From Arthrobacter sp. U41 (GTDB lineage: Bacteria; Actinomycetota; Actinomycetes; Actinomycetales; Micrococcaceae): a DNA stretch of 64,000 nucleotides. Where the stretch lies: NCBI RefSeq assembly GCF_007679325.1, contig NZ_VEGI01000006.1, forward strand, positions 183,289 to 247,288. The letters are read 5' to 3'. The position numbers and the translations under genes are program-made. Each line of letters begins with the position of its first letter. Position 1 is the first letter of the stretch. This document shows, one piece after another, positions 18,205-26,658 of the stretch. The notes below the pieces were generated by a model. That model was not told the origin of the DNA and did no database searches. It worked only from the letters and a program-made list of their open reading frames with translations.

Positions 18205-18288
18205 CTGCCGGACAGCAGTGTCCGGCAGTAAGCAACCAGCACGCCGCCCGCAGGGGCGGCTGCACGAAAGACTGCAGACCCTGTCTGC
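18205..18288 (+). promoter_or_regulatory. three consecutive hairpins between infC and rpmI
   Basis: CTGCCGGACA/TGTCCGGCAG (18205-18228, loop GCAG), GCCGCCC/GGGCGGC (18243-18260, loop GCAG) and GCAGA/TCTGC (18274-18288) stand in a row in the intercistronic region. No T-tract follows, so simple termination is unlikely. They may be an mRNA target for L20 or L35 feedback, or processing/stability elements; in E. coli and Firmicutes, L20 binds a structured leader at this operon position. Confidence 0.5.
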
Positions 18289-18312
18289 GGATACGTAAGG
18301 AGATCGGTTCCC

Positions 18313-18507
18313 ATGCCGAAGATGAAGACCCACAGTGGTGCTAAGAAGCGCTTCAAGCTGACCGGCAGCGGCAAGCTGCGCCGCCAGCAGGCCAACCGCC
18401 GCCACTACCTCGAGCACAAGTCCTCCAGGCTGACCCGCCGCCTCGCCGGCGACAAGATCGTCTTCAAGGGCGACGCCAAGGTCATCCGGAAGATGCTCGG
18501 CATCTAA
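18313..18507 (+). CDS. rpmI: 50S ribosomal protein L35
   Basis: The 64-residue basic protein starts [15 protein letters not shown] and ends KVIRKMLGI, which is diagnostic for bL35. It lies between infC and rplT, the standard order. AAGGAG precedes the ATG by nine bases. Expression is probably coupled to infC through a structured intercistronic leader. Confidence 0.98.
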   Translation: MPKMKTHSGAKKRFKLTGSGKLRRQQANRRHYLEHKSSRLTRRLAGDKIVFKGDAKVIRKMLGI

Positions 18508-18521
18508 GTTCCAAGTTCTCT

Positions 18522-18545
18522 GACCGCTGCCGCCTGGCAGCAGTC
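18522..18545 (+). other. hairpin between rpmI and rplT
   Basis: GAC-GCTGCC pairs with GGCAGC-GTC around the loop GCCT, with one unpaired base on each side (18525 and 18542). It is followed by an A-rich stretch rather than T-residues. It may influence rplT message stability or processing. Confidence 0.4.
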
Positions 18546-18626
18546 AACTACCAAAAAAGGCTTCTCAGGCCAGCCGGTTCTTCCGGCAGTAGACGCTTGG
18601 GATCAGATTTTCGAAGGAGTACGCAC

Positions 18627-19106
18627 GTGGCACGTGTGAAGAGGGCGGTCAACGCCCACAAGAAGCGCCGGGTTATCCTTGAGCGCGCCAAGGGCTACCG
18701 TGGACAGCGTTCACGCCTGTACCGCAAGGCCAAAGAGCAGCTGCTGCACTCGTTTGTGTACAGCTACGGCGACCGCAAGAAGAAGAAGGGCGACTTCCGC
18801 CGCCTGTGGATCCAGCGCATCAACGCTGCATCCCGCGCCAACGGCCTGACCTACAACCGTCTGATCCAGGGCCTCAAGGCCGCTGAGGTAGAGGTTGACC
18901 GCCGTATGCTGGCCGAGCTTGCCGTTTCCGACGCCAACGCCTTCGCCGCGCTGGTCAAGATCGCCAAGGATGCCCTGCCCGCCGACACGTCCGCTCCGGC
19001 CGTCCAGGCTGAGGCTGCACCGGCCGCCAAGAAGCCTGCTGCCAAGAAGGCCGCCGCCAAGAAGCCTGCTGCCAAGAAGGCCGCCGCTGACGAGGCTGCT
19101 GAGTAA
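18627..19106 (+). CDS. rplT: 50S ribosomal protein L20
   Basis: L20 is an early 23S rRNA assembly protein and, in other bacteria, a repressor of its own operon. The start is a GTG at 18627 giving [22 protein letters not shown] lies seven bases upstream. The upstream in-frame ATG at 18597 lacks homology. The usual L20 body of about 117 residues is followed by a Lys/Ala/Pro tail of about 40 residues built from repeated [10 protein letters not shown] blocks. Such basic tails are common on actinobacterial ribosomal proteins. Confidence 0.97.
   Translation: MARVKRAVNAHKKRRVILERAKGYRGQRSRLYRKAKEQLLHSFVYSYGDRKKKKGDFRRLWIQRINAASRANGLTYNRLIQGLKAAEVEVDRRMLAELAVSDANAFAALVKIAKDALPADTSAPAVQAEAAPAAKKPAAKKAAAKKPAAKKAAADEAAE
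19026..19085 (+). repeat. 30-bp perfect coding tandem repeat in rplT tail
   Basis: Two identical 30-bp copies (19026-19055 and 19056-19085) encode a duplicated ten-residue [10 protein letters not shown] block. DNA identity in both copies shows a recent duplication, not only amino-acid selection. Confidence 0.85.
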
Positions 19107-19158
19107 TACTGAACTAGTTTCAGGAACACCCCGTTCAGGAACCGGCCGCAAAAGCCAC

Positions 19159-19170
19159 TAAGGTTCTTAT
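19159..19170 (+). promoter_or_regulatory. -10 box of SpoU methyltransferase gene, probable leaderless start
   Basis: TAAGGT at 19159-19164, six bases, then ATG at 19171. No Shine-Dalgarno sequence is present. This separates the methyltransferase gene from the rplT operon. Confidence 0.5.
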
Positions 19171-20094
19171 ATGAACGAAACCGGGCGCCCGCAAGATGTT
19201 CCACTCTCCAATCCCCGAGCCGATCGGGTCAGGAAGGTGGCACAACTTGCCGGGCGCCCGGCCCGTTTAAAGCGCCGGGAGTTCCTGGCGGAGGGACCGC
19301 AGGCGGTCCGCGAAGCACTCGCCCTGCACCAGAAGCGGATTGCCGCGGGGCAGCCCGGCATCGTCTATGAGGTCTACGCGAGCGAGTCCTGCCTGGACCG
19401 GCACCCGGACCTTGAGACGCTCGCCGAGGGCACCACCGCCTACCTCGCCACCGACGAAGTGCTCGCCGCGATGGCCGACACCGTCACCCCCCAGGGCATT
19501 CTCGCGGTCTGCGGTTTCCTGGACGTGAGCCTCGATCAGGTGCTCGACGCCGGTCCGCGGCTGGTGGCCGTGCTGTGCGAGGTCCGGGACCCCGGCAACG
19601 CCGGCACCGTCCTGCGTGCAGCCGACGCGGCGGGCGCCGACGCCGTCGTCCTCACCGCGTCCAGCGTCGACATCTACAACCCCAAGGCCGTACGGTCGAC
19701 GGCGGGATCCCTTTTCCACCTGCCTGTGGTGCTCGGCGCCGACGTCGGGGAAGTGGCGGCCCGGTGCAAGGACCGCGGAATCGGCGTCCTCGCCGCGGAC
19801 GGCCAGGGCCAGCTGAACCTCGACCGGCTGCAGGACCAGAACGCGGCCCGACGCCTCGGAGCGGCCTCGTCCGTTTCGGAGTACGCCCTGGAGAGTCCCA
19901 CCGCGTGGCTCTTCGGCAACGAGGCCCAGGGCCTCTCTGACGAAGAGCTGGCCCTGGCCGATCACCGGGTGGCCGTGCCCGTGTACGGGGCCGCTGAAAG
20001 CCTCAACCTGGGGACCGCGGCGACGGTCTGCCTCTATGCCAGCGCCCGCTCGCAGCAGGACGGTGGAACCCCGCAAACAAGGAGTGACTCCTAG
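19171..20094 (+). CDS. TrmH/SpoU-family RNA 2'-O-methyltransferase
   Basis: The 307-residue protein has an N-terminal substrate-binding domain (about 10-110) and a SpoU knotted methyltransferase domain. Its motifs are RDPGNAGTVLRAADAAG, FGNEAQGLS and ESLNLGTAATVCLY. Members methylate ribose 2'-OH groups in rRNA (RlmB, TsnR-like) or tRNA. In actinobacteria a copy next to rplT and before pheST is usual, and here pheST lies further on. The target site cannot be read from sequence. Confidence 0.9.
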   Translation: MNETGRPQDVPLSNPRADRVRKVAQLAGRPARLKRREFLAEGPQAVREALALHQKRIAAGQPGIVYEVYASESCLDRHPDLETLAEGTTAYLATDEVLAAMADTVTPQGILAVCGFLDVSLDQVLDAGPRLVAVLCEVRDPGNAGTVLRAADAAGADAVVLTASSVDIYNPKAVRSTAGSLFHLPVVLGADVGEVAARCKDRGIGVLAADGQGQLNLDRLQDQNAARRLGAASSVSEYALESPTAWLFGNEAQGLSDEELALADHRVAVPVYGAAESLNLGTAATVCLYASARSQQDGGTPQTRSDS

Positions 20095-20172
20095 GTACGG
20101 GCGTAAGCCGGTTGAAGAGCCGTTCGGCGAACAGGGTCTGCATAAAGTCCAGGCTTGCGATGACAAAAAAAT

Positions 20173-20208
20173 ACGGCGGGGGTCCACCGAAAGGTGGGCT
20201 CCCGCCGT
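20173..20208. terminator. strong hairpin terminator with GAAA tetraloop
   Basis: ACGGCGGG (20173-20180) pairs with CCCGCCGT (20201-20208), and an inner stem CCACC/GGTGG (20184-20188, 20193-20197) is closed by a GAAA loop. An A-run precedes it (20165-20171), which is a T-run for the convergent minus-strand gene, so it probably works in both directions. Confidence 0.8.
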
Positions 20209-20221
20209 CGTAAATCAGCGA

Positions 20222-20491
20222 TTAACTCGTGGTCTTGTTACGTCCCGTGATGGCGCCGTAGGCAAGGGCTACCACCAGGCCGCCGACGATGGCCAGGAGC
20301 CAGGAACCGAGATTCCAGAATTCCATCGTGCCGCCGCCAAACAGGAGGTCGCCGATCCAGCCGCCGACAACTGCACCGACAACACCGAGCACGAGGCTGG
20401 TCACCCAGCCGCCTCCGACCCTGCCAGGCATAACTGCCTTAACTATTGCACCTACTATGAGTCCGAGAATGATCCAGCCTAGAAAGCCCAT
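20222..20491 (-). CDS. GlsB/YeaQ/YmgE family stress-response membrane protein
   Basis: The 89-residue protein has three hydrophobic segments rich in glycine (FLGWIILGLIVGAIVKAVMPG; VTSLVLGVVGAVVGGWIGDLLFG; WLLAIVGGLVVALAYGAI), the transglycosylase-associated protein pattern (PF04226). It is an inner-membrane protein often induced by stress; its precise activity is not established. The start at 20491 is preferred because GTAGGAGGAGTA directly precedes it; the longer frame from 20521 has no such site. Confidence 0.85.
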   Translation of the reverse strand: MGFLGWIILGLIVGAIVKAVMPGRVGGGWVTSLVLGVVGAVVGGWIGDLLFGGGTMEFWNLGSWLLAIVGGLVVALAYGAITGRNKTTS

Positions 20492-20610
20492 TACTCCTCC
20501 TACATATTCGTCGGCATCCAAATAGTGAATTCCGATTATGGCTTCAAGCTAACATAGGCCGGTTTCCTTGTCAGCAGGATCACCCCCAATCGTTACCTGC
20601 CTGATGACCT

Positions 20611-20669
20611 GCGGTGTTGCGGGCCAAACAGGCCGACCGGGCGCGGCTGTTCCTTGTCGGCAACACCGC
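20611..20669. repeat. 10-bp perfect inverted repeat downstream of MFS gene
   Basis: GCGGTGTTGC (20611-20620) and GCAACACCGC (20660-20669) form a long-looped stem, with an inner GGCC/GGCC hairpin (20622-20634). It lies just past the stop of the minus-strand MFS gene and may be its terminator. The surrounding 200-base gap has no gene that I can support. Confidence 0.45.
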
Positions 20670-20691
20670 TGGGCGGTTGCCGCGGTGCCGG

Positions 20692-21900
20692 CTACCGGGC
20701 CAGCGGCCTCCGGCGTTCCACGAGGCCGCTGATGACGGCGACTCCGAGCCCCAGGACGGCCAGCACGGCACCGACGAGGGCCGGTGCGACGTAGCCCCAG
20801 CCCCAGGCGATCACGAGGCCGCCGAGGAAGGCCCCCAACGCGTTGGCCACGTTGAGGGCGGCGTGGTTGAGCGAGGAGGCCAGCGAGGGCGCATCGGGGG
20901 AGGCATCCAGAAGCCGGGTCTGCAGTGCGGGCACCAGCAATGAACCGGCGCCGCCGACGACGAAGACCATCACGTAGGCGGACCACGGCCAGTGCACGGC
21001 CACGGCGTAGACCACGAGTGCCACGGCGATGCCCGGCAGCACCCAGTAGATGGTTCCCATCACGGACTTGTCCGCGATCCGGCCGCCGACGATGTTTCCG
21101 GCCACCATGCCCAGCCCGTAGAGCGCGACAACCAGCGGCAGCCAGGCAGCGGGAATGCCGGCCACGGACGTCATGGTGTGGGCGATGTAGGTGTACGTGG
21201 CGAAGAAACCGCCGAAGCCGACGATGCCGATCAGGATCGCCAGCCAGACCTGGAGCCGCTTGAGGGCCCCGAGCTCGCGGCGGAAACTCGCATCGGCGTG
21301 CGGCTTCTGGAACGGGACGAACTTCCAGAGCATCACCAGGGTGAGGATGCCGATCACCCCCACCAGCAGGAAGAGCAGCCGCCACCCGTATGTCTGTCCC
21401 AGCCACGTGCCAAAGGGTACGCCGATGACGTTGGAGACGGTCAGTCCCGCCATGACCATCGAGATGGCCCACCCGCGCTTGGTCGGAGCGACCAGGGACG
21501 CGGCAATGACAGCGGCGACACCAAAAAAGGCACCGTGCGGCAGGCCGGCGGCGAAGCGGGACACCAGCATGGTGCCGTAATCCGGGGCGATGAAGGACGC
21601 CAGGTTGGCGATGCTGAAGAACAGCATGAGCCCGAGGGCCAGATACTTGCGCGGCATTTTGGCGCCGACGGCGGCCAGCAGCGGCGCTCCGATCACGACG
21701 CCGAGCGCATAGGCGGAGATCAGATGGCCCGCTTCCGGGGTGCTGATGTTGAGCCCCAGCTCCACCTCCTTGAGCAGGCCCATCATGGTGAACTCCGTGG
21801 TGCCGATGCCGAATCCGCCCATGGCAAGGGCAAGGATGGCAAGGGCAAGATGGCGGGTGCCGGTTTTGGGCGTCGCCGGGGCTTGTGTGGTGGTTGTCAT
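20692..21900 (-). CDS. MFS transporter, DHA1/AraJ-like drug or sugar efflux family
   Basis: The 402-residue protein has twelve predicted membrane helices. The DHA1-type motifs are FGIGTTEFTMMGLLKEV near the N-terminus, then GAPLLAAVGAKMPRKYLALGL (motif A loop) and SRFAAGLPHGAFFG. These resemble AraJ, Cmx and YdhP exporters. It is probably a proton-coupled exporter of small hydrophobic compounds, but the substrate is unknown. It stands alone with its own promoter region; the ribosome binding site before 21900 is weak. Confidence 0.88.
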   Translation of the reverse strand: MTTTTQAPATPKTGTRHLALAILALAMGGFGIGTTEFTMMGLLKEVELGLNISTPEAGHLISAYALGVVIGAPLLAAVGAKMPRKYLALGLMLFFSIANLASFIAPDYGTMLVSRFAAGLPHGAFFGVAAVIAASLVAPTKRGWAISMVMAGLTVSNVIGVPFGTWLGQTYGWRLLFLLVGVIGILTLVMLWKFVPFQKPHADASFRRELGALKRLQVWLAILIGIVGFGGFFATYTYIAHTMTSVAGIPAAWLPLVVALYGLGMVAGNIVGGRIADKSVMGTIYWVLPGIAVALVVYAVAVHWPWSAYVMVFVVGGAGSLLVPALQTRLLDASPDAPSLASSLNHAALNVANALGAFLGGLVIAWGWGYVAPALVGAVLAVLGLGVAVISGLVERRRPLAR

Positions 21901-22058
21901 TCGTCTGCTTTTCGGTGACTTTCCCGGAAGAAACCAGGAGAATGCGGCAAGTTAAATCTGATGTGTGGGCTGGTTCGTGTAACGGGACGGGCGCGCTCGA
22001 TATTCCGGGCACTCAGGACGGCGGCCACTTCCATTCTCCCCTAAGCCGGCGGCGCCCC

Positions 22059-22071
22059 TAGACTTGGACGC
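22059..22071 (+). promoter_or_regulatory. mutT -10 box, probable leaderless start
   Basis: TAGACT at 22059-22064, seven bases, then GTG at 22072. There is no Shine-Dalgarno sequence in front of the GTG. Confidence 0.5.
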
Positions 22072-22527
22072 GTGACTGGACTCATTGGCGTCGTCGGCGG
22101 CGCCGTACTGGACTCCCTGGCCGAACCCCGCCGGCTGCTTGTGGCGCGGCGCACGGCGCCCCCGCAATTCGCCGGGATGTGGGAGTTCCCCGGCGGAAAA
22201 GTGGAGTCCGGTGAAACGGGGGAACAGGCGCTGCACCGCGAACTGCTCGAGGAGCTGGGCGTCAGCGTCACGCTGGGCGCCGAACTGGACAGCGGGTCCG
22301 CAGGCGGCTGGCCGCTCAACGAGCGCGCAGCGATGCGTGTGTGGTTCGCCGAACTCCTCGACGGCGACCCGCGCCCTCTGCAGGACCACGACGAACTGCG
22401 CTGGATCAACCTCCGGAACAGCGACGAGGTGTTTGGCCTGCCGTGGATCCCGGCTGACCTGCCCATTGTCGAGGCGTTGCTGGACAGGCTCCAGGTGTCC
22501 GATGCAACGGCGGTGTCCGCGCTCTGA
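22072..22527 (+). CDS. mutT: 8-oxo-dGTP diphosphatase, MutT-type Nudix hydrolase
   Basis: The 151-residue protein has a complete Nudix box at 41-63: GGKVESGET, then RELLEELGV, with all metal-binding glutamates. MWEFPGG upstream and the C-terminal LRWI region match MutT/NUDT-type enzymes that remove 8-oxo-dGTP from the nucleotide pool. Substrate choice among oxidised nucleotides is inferred from the MutT-like WEFPGGK sequence. It is monocistronic, with pntAA 102 bases downstream. Confidence 0.9.
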   Translation: MTGLIGVVGGAVLDSLAEPRRLLVARRTAPPQFAGMWEFPGGKVESGETGEQALHRELLEELGVSVTLGAELDSGSAGGWPLNERAAMRVWFAELLDGDPRPLQDHDELRWINLRNSDEVFGLPWIPADLPIVEALLDRLQVSDATAVSAL

Positions 22528-22629
22528 AGCTCTGAACCGCTGAAGCTCTGAAGCGGCCCGCCGCGGCCGCACCTCTCGCCAAAGCGCGAAGCATGTGACT
22601 ACGCTGAAGCGAATCGAGAGGAGCAACCC

Positions 22630-23787
22630 GTGCAGGTCGGTGTCAGGCGGGAGCAGCGCGCAGGGGAGCGACGCGTGGCTGCCACGCCCGAGACGGTGCA
22701 GCAACTCACGGCACTTGGCCTGGACGTGGTTGTCCAGAGCAACGCGGGCGCAGCGGCCGGGTACGGGGACGCCGCCTTCGCCGCGGCCGGAGCGTCGATC
22801 GTTTCCGAGTTGCCGGCCGAAACACTCGATGTCCTGCTGCACGTCCGGCCGCTCGAACCGGAGGCCGCCGCGCGACTTCGGCCCGGCACCGTCACCATCG
22901 GATTCGCCTCTCCGGCGTCGGAACTGCCCAGTGTGGGCGCCCTTGCCGCCGCCGGTGTGACCTCATTCGCGCTGGAACTGGTGCCCCGCATCTCCCGGGC
23001 CCAGTCGATGGACGCGCTCAGTTCCCAATCGCTGGTCTCCGGCTACCGCGCCGTCCTGGAGGCTGCCCTGCGCTACCCGAGATTTTTCCCGCTGTACATG
23101 ACGGCCGCCGGAACCATCCCGCCCGCCCGGGTGCTGGTGCTGGGGGCCGGCGTCGCCGGGCTTCAGGCGATCGGCACGGCCAAACGCCTGGGAGCACGGG
23201 TCTCCGCCAACGACATCCGGGCAGCCTCCGCCGACGAGGTCGCCTCGATGGGCGGCACCTTCATCAACCTGGATCTCGACACCAGAACGGCGGACGCCGC
23301 CACGGAGGGCACCGGCGGCTACGCCCGTGAGCTCGGCCAGGACCGGGCCAAACGCCAGCGCGCCCTGCTGGCCCCGCACGTTGCGGCGGCGGATGTGCTC
23401 ATTACGACGGCGGCCGTCCCCGGCCGCGCCGCTCCGTTGCTGGTGACGGCGGAGATGGTCGCCGGGATGCGGGCCGGGTCGGTGGTCGTGGACCTCGCCG
23501 CGGAATCCGGCGGCAACGTCGAAGGAGTCATCGCGGGGCGGGATCTCCAGATCCCGGTCGAGGGCGGTTCCGTGACCCTGGTGGGCCTGCAGGACGCCGC
23601 CTCGGCGATGCCCTCCGATGCCTCCCGGCTGTTCGCCAAGAACGTCGCGAACCTGCTGGCACTGATGACCGCCGACGGCAGGGTTGTCCCGGACTTCGAT
23701 GACGACGTCGTCGCGGGTGCCTGCCTGACCCACGGCGGCTGCGTCGTCCATGCCGCCACCGCCGACGCACTGGAGGCCCTTCAATGA
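22630..23787 (+). CDS. pntAA: NAD(P) transhydrogenase subunit alpha part 1 (NAD-binding, PntAA)
   Basis: This is the soluble NAD(H)-binding domain (dI) of proton-translocating transhydrogenase. It shows the alanine-dehydrogenase/PntA signature VGVRREQRAGERRVAATPE and the Rossmann motif VLVLGAGVAGLQAI. Also present are the conserved RISRAQSMDALSSQ and VVDLAAESGGN. The length is 385 residues. GAGAGGAG precedes the GTG by seven bases. The gene overlaps pntAB by ATGA-type coupling, as in other bacteria with the three-gene pnt form. Confidence 0.95.
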   Translation: MQVGVRREQRAGERRVAATPETVQQLTALGLDVVVQSNAGAAAGYGDAAFAAAGASIVSELPAETLDVLLHVRPLEPEAAARLRPGTVTIGFASPASELPSVGALAAAGVTSFALELVPRISRAQSMDALSSQSLVSGYRAVLEAALRYPRFFPLYMTAAGTIPPARVLVLGAGVAGLQAIGTAKRLGARVSANDIRAASADEVASMGGTFINLDLDTRTADAATEGTGGYARELGQDRAKRQRALLAPHVAAADVLITTAAVPGRAAPLLVTAEMVAGMRAGSVVVDLAAESGGNVEGVIAGRDLQIPVEGGSVTLVGLQDAASAMPSDASRLFAKNVANLLALMTADGRVVPDFDDDVVAGACLTHGGCVVHAATADALEALQ

Positions 23788-24104
23788 TGGATCCGATCAC
23801 GCTGCTGACCGTGGTGGTGCTCTCCGTGTTTGTCGGGTTCGAGGTGGTCTCCAAGGTGACCAGTAAGCTGCACACGCCGCTGATGTCCGGCGCCAACGCC
23901 ATCCACGGCATCATCCTGGTGGGCGCCATCATCGTGGCCGGCCAAACCAGCGACCCGTGGCTGCTGGCGATCGCCCTCGTCGCCGTGGTCCTGGCGACCG
24001 CCAACCTGGTCGGCGGATTCGTCGTCACGGACCGGATGCTGGAGATGTTTGGCGGACGGAAACGGGCCCGCCCCCGTCCCGGCGCGGGGGAGGGCGGCGC
24101 GTGA
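23784..24104 (+). CDS. pntAB: NAD(P) transhydrogenase subunit alpha part 2 (membrane, PntAB)
   Basis: The 106-residue protein is the membrane half of the alpha subunit, with three hydrophobic segments and the family sequence FEVVSKVTSKLHTPLMSGANAIHGI. It ends in a short basic/Gly-rich cytoplasmic tail. It overlaps pntAA by four bases and pntB by four bases, so all three are translated together. Confidence 0.95.
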   Translation: MMDPITLLTVVVLSVFVGFEVVSKVTSKLHTPLMSGANAIHGIILVGAIIVAGQTSDPWLLAIALVAVVLATANLVGGFVVTDRMLEMFGGRKRARPRPGAGEGGA

Positions 24105-25474
24105 GCATCCTCGGCCCGGGGTGGACCTCCTTCTTCTACCTGGTGGCCGCGGTTTGCTTCATCCTTGCGTTGAAGGGCTTGAGCTCTCCGCGGACCGCCC
24201 GGCGGGGCAACGCCATCGGGGCAGCAGGCGCTCTCGTGGCCGTGGTCACGGTGTTCCTGTCCGCGAAACTGGAGAATATCCCGCTGATCCTCGGCGCGAT
24301 CGCAGTCGGCTCCGCCCTGGCCGTCCCGGTGGCACGCCGGGTGCACATGACCCAGATGCCGCAATTGGTGGCTCTGTTCAACGGCGTCGGCGGCGGCGCG
24401 GCTGCCCTCGTGGCGGTATTGGAGCTGGGCCACAGCGGGGATCCCTGGGTGCGGCTGGCCGTGGTCTTCACGATGCTGGTCGGCGCGGTGTCCTTCGCAG
24501 GCTCGGCCGTGACGGTGGGCAAGCTGCAGGAGCTGATCAGCACCCGCCCCCTGCTCTTCCCCGGAATGCCGGTGGTGATGGGCGCCGTCGTGCTCGGCGC
24601 TGTCGCCGCCGGAGGCATCGTTGTTGTCACGGGTTCAGCCGGCTGGGCCGTGGCGCTTCTGGTGCTTGGCCTGGCGGCAGGCCTCCTCCAGGTGCTGCCC
24701 GTCGGCGGGGCGGACGTGCCGATCGTGATCTCGTTGCTGAACGCCTTCACCGGCCTGGCGGTCGCGGCCTCCGGCATCGTGCTGGGCAATGTGCTGCTGC
24801 TGGTTGCCGGCACGCTGGTCGGGGCCAGCGGAACCATCCTGACGAAGGTAATGGCGGCCGCGATGGGCCGCGGCGTCACGGGCATTATGTTCGGCGCCTT
24901 CCGGGGCGGCTCGACGGCGGGATCGACCGCGCAGAGCGACCGGCCGGTGCGCTCCGCCTCTCCGGAGGACGTCGCAGTCCAGCTCGGCTACGCGCAGAGG
25001 GTGGTCATTGTCCCCGGATACGGGCTGGCCGTCGCACAGGGCCAGCACACAGTCGCCGAACTTGCCACGGCGCTGGCGGCCCGCGGGGTGGAGGTGGTTT
25101 TTGCTATCCACCCGGTGGCCGGGCGGATGCCGGGCCACATGAACGTGCTCCTCGCGGAAGCGAACGTACCCTATGAGGCGCTGAAGGAACTGGAGGAAGC
25201 CAACCCGGAGTTCCCGAACACCGACATAGCGCTCGTCGTGGGCGCCAACGATGTGGTCAATCCTGCGGCCAAGTCCACGCCCGGTGCCCCTATCTACGGG
25301 ATGCCGATCCTGGAGGTGGCCCAGGCCGGGCAGGTGGTGTTCCTCAAACGCTCCATGCGGCCGGGTTTCGCCGGGATCGAAAACGAGTTGCTGTTTGATC
25401 CCAAGACCACACTCCTGTTCGGTGACGCGAAGGACTCTCTCACCCGTGTCCTGGGCGCCGTGAAGGCCCTCTAG
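24101..25474 (+). CDS. pntB: NAD(P) transhydrogenase subunit beta (PntB)
   Basis: PntB contains the remaining membrane helices (about 1-260) and the NADP(H)-binding domain dIII (about 285-457: VVIVPGYGLAVAQGQH, IHPVAGRMPGHMNVLL, VVGANDVVNPAA, KRSMRPGFAGIENEL). Together the three subunits use the proton gradient to reduce NADP with NADH. The GTG at 24101 overlaps the pntAB stop and yields 457 residues. The 3' end overlaps the convergent radical SAM gene by four bases. Confidence 0.96.
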   Translation: MSILGPGWTSFFYLVAAVCFILALKGLSSPRTARRGNAIGAAGALVAVVTVFLSAKLENIPLILGAIAVGSALAVPVARRVHMTQMPQLVALFNGVGGGAAALVAVLELGHSGDPWVRLAVVFTMLVGAVSFAGSAVTVGKLQELISTRPLLFPGMPVVMGAVVLGAVAAGGIVVVTGSAGWAVALLVLGLAAGLLQVLPVGGADVPIVISLLNAFTGLAVAASGIVLGNVLLLVAGTLVGASGTILTKVMAAAMGRGVTGIMFGAFRGGSTAGSTAQSDRPVRSASPEDVAVQLGYAQRVVIVPGYGLAVAQGQHTVAELATALAARGVEVVFAIHPVAGRMPGHMNVLLAEANVPYEALKELEEANPEFPNTDIALVVGANDVVNPAAKSTPGAPIYGMPILEVAQAGQVVFLKRSMRPGFAGIENELLFDPKTTLLFGDAKDSLTRVLGAVKAL

Positions 25475-26652
25475 AACAGGGTGGGCTGCGCCGCCTCCGC
25501 GGCGTGGCTCCCGTCCCGCGCCCCGGCGAGAGCGGCCGGCCCGGGGATGCTGCCGGCCGGGTACTGGGCCTCTTCGTCCCTGGGATCAGTGCTGACGGGA
25601 GCGCCGCTGGCGGGATCGCCGTCGACGTCGCGGTGGCTGAAGCCGTGCGAGCCGGAGAAACCGTGCAATGCCTTGAAGTACCGGATGCGGCCTGAGAGCC
25701 AGGCACGGTACTCCGCGGAGGCGTAGGAGCCCGTGCCGTACAGCCTCCGGTATTTGCCGGCGAGCCGGGGATGTTCCCTGGCGATCCACTGCATAAACCA
25801 TTCCCGCGTTCCCGGCTTGAGGTAGAGGGCGCCCGCCGTGACGCCGGTCGCGCCCGCCGCGGCCAGGGAACCGAACAGGGAATCGAGGGCCTCGTCGCTG
25901 TCCGAGAGCCACGGCAGGATGGGCATGGCCATGACTCCGCAGGGCAGCCCGGCTTCCCGGAGCCGTGTGACCAGTTTCAGGCGTGCCCGCGGACCGGGGG
26001 TGCCGGGCTCCACGGCTTCGGAGAGGCGCTCGTCGGTCATCGCCAGCGAGATGCCCACACCGACGGGCACCTGGGCTGCGGCATGCTTCAGCAGGGGGAT
26101 GTCCCGGGCCAGCAACGTGCCCTTGGTCAAGATCGACAGGGGAGTGCCGGAATCGGCCAGTGCCCCGATGATGCCCGGCATCAGCCGGTAGCGGCCCTCG
26201 GCCCGCTGGTAGGGATCCGTGTTGGTGCCCAGGGCCACGTGCTGCCGCCCCCAGGAGGGTTTGGCCAGTTCCCGGCGCAGGACCTCGGCGGCGTTGATCT
26301 TCACCACCACCTGGCTGTCGAAGTCCAGTCCGGCGTCGAAGTCGAGGTAGGTGTGGCTCTTGCGGGCGAAGCAGTAGACGCAGGCGTGGCTGCAGCCGCG
26401 GTAAGGATTGATGGTCCACTCGAACGGCATCCGCGAACCGGCGACCACTTTGTTGAGCACCGATTTGGCAGTGACCTCATGGAAAGTGACCCCGGCAAAC
26501 TCGGGGGTGGAAACGGAGCGCACCAGCCCGATCAGGGGGAGCAGCGCATCGGTGGCCGGGACGACGTCGGCGGGTGCACCGTCTACGGGAGACCCGGATC
26601 GTGCGGCCTCGGCTACGGGCGCCGGCTTCAGTGCTTGTGCGTCCCATCTCAT
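25471..26652 (-). CDS. radical SAM protein of the Rv2578c / spore-photolyase-like family
   Basis: The 393-residue protein binds a 4Fe-4S cluster through C87, C91 and C94 (YRGCSHACVYC), in the context typical of SplB-like and Rv2578c-family proteins. Other marks are ALGTNTDPYQRAEGRYRLM and ILTKGTLLARDIPLL. SplB repairs spore photoproduct, but the activity of this family is not established as far as I know. A near-perfect LexA box sits inside its promoter, directly suggesting an SOS role. I recall Rv2578c as DNA-damage inducible in mycobacteria. The C-terminal 50 or so residues are low complexity. Confidence 0.88.
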   Translation of the reverse strand: MRWDAQALKPAPVAEAARSGSPVDGAPADVVPATDALLPLIGLVRSVSTPEFAGVTFHEVTAKSVLNKVVAGSRMPFEWTINPYRGCSHACVYCFARKSHTYLDFDAGLDFDSQVVVKINAAEVLRRELAKPSWGRQHVALGTNTDPYQRAEGRYRLMPGIIGALADSGTPLSILTKGTLLARDIPLLKHAAAQVPVGVGISLAMTDERLSEAVEPGTPGPRARLKLVTRLREAGLPCGVMAMPILPWLSDSDEALDSLFGSLAAAGATGVTAGALYLKPGTREWFMQWIAREHPRLAGKYRRLYGTGSYASAEYRAWLSGRIRYFKALHGFSGSHGFSHRDVDGDPASGAPVSTDPRDEEAQYPAGSIPGPAALAGARDGSHAAEAAQPTLF

Positions 26653-26658
26653 GGCTCT

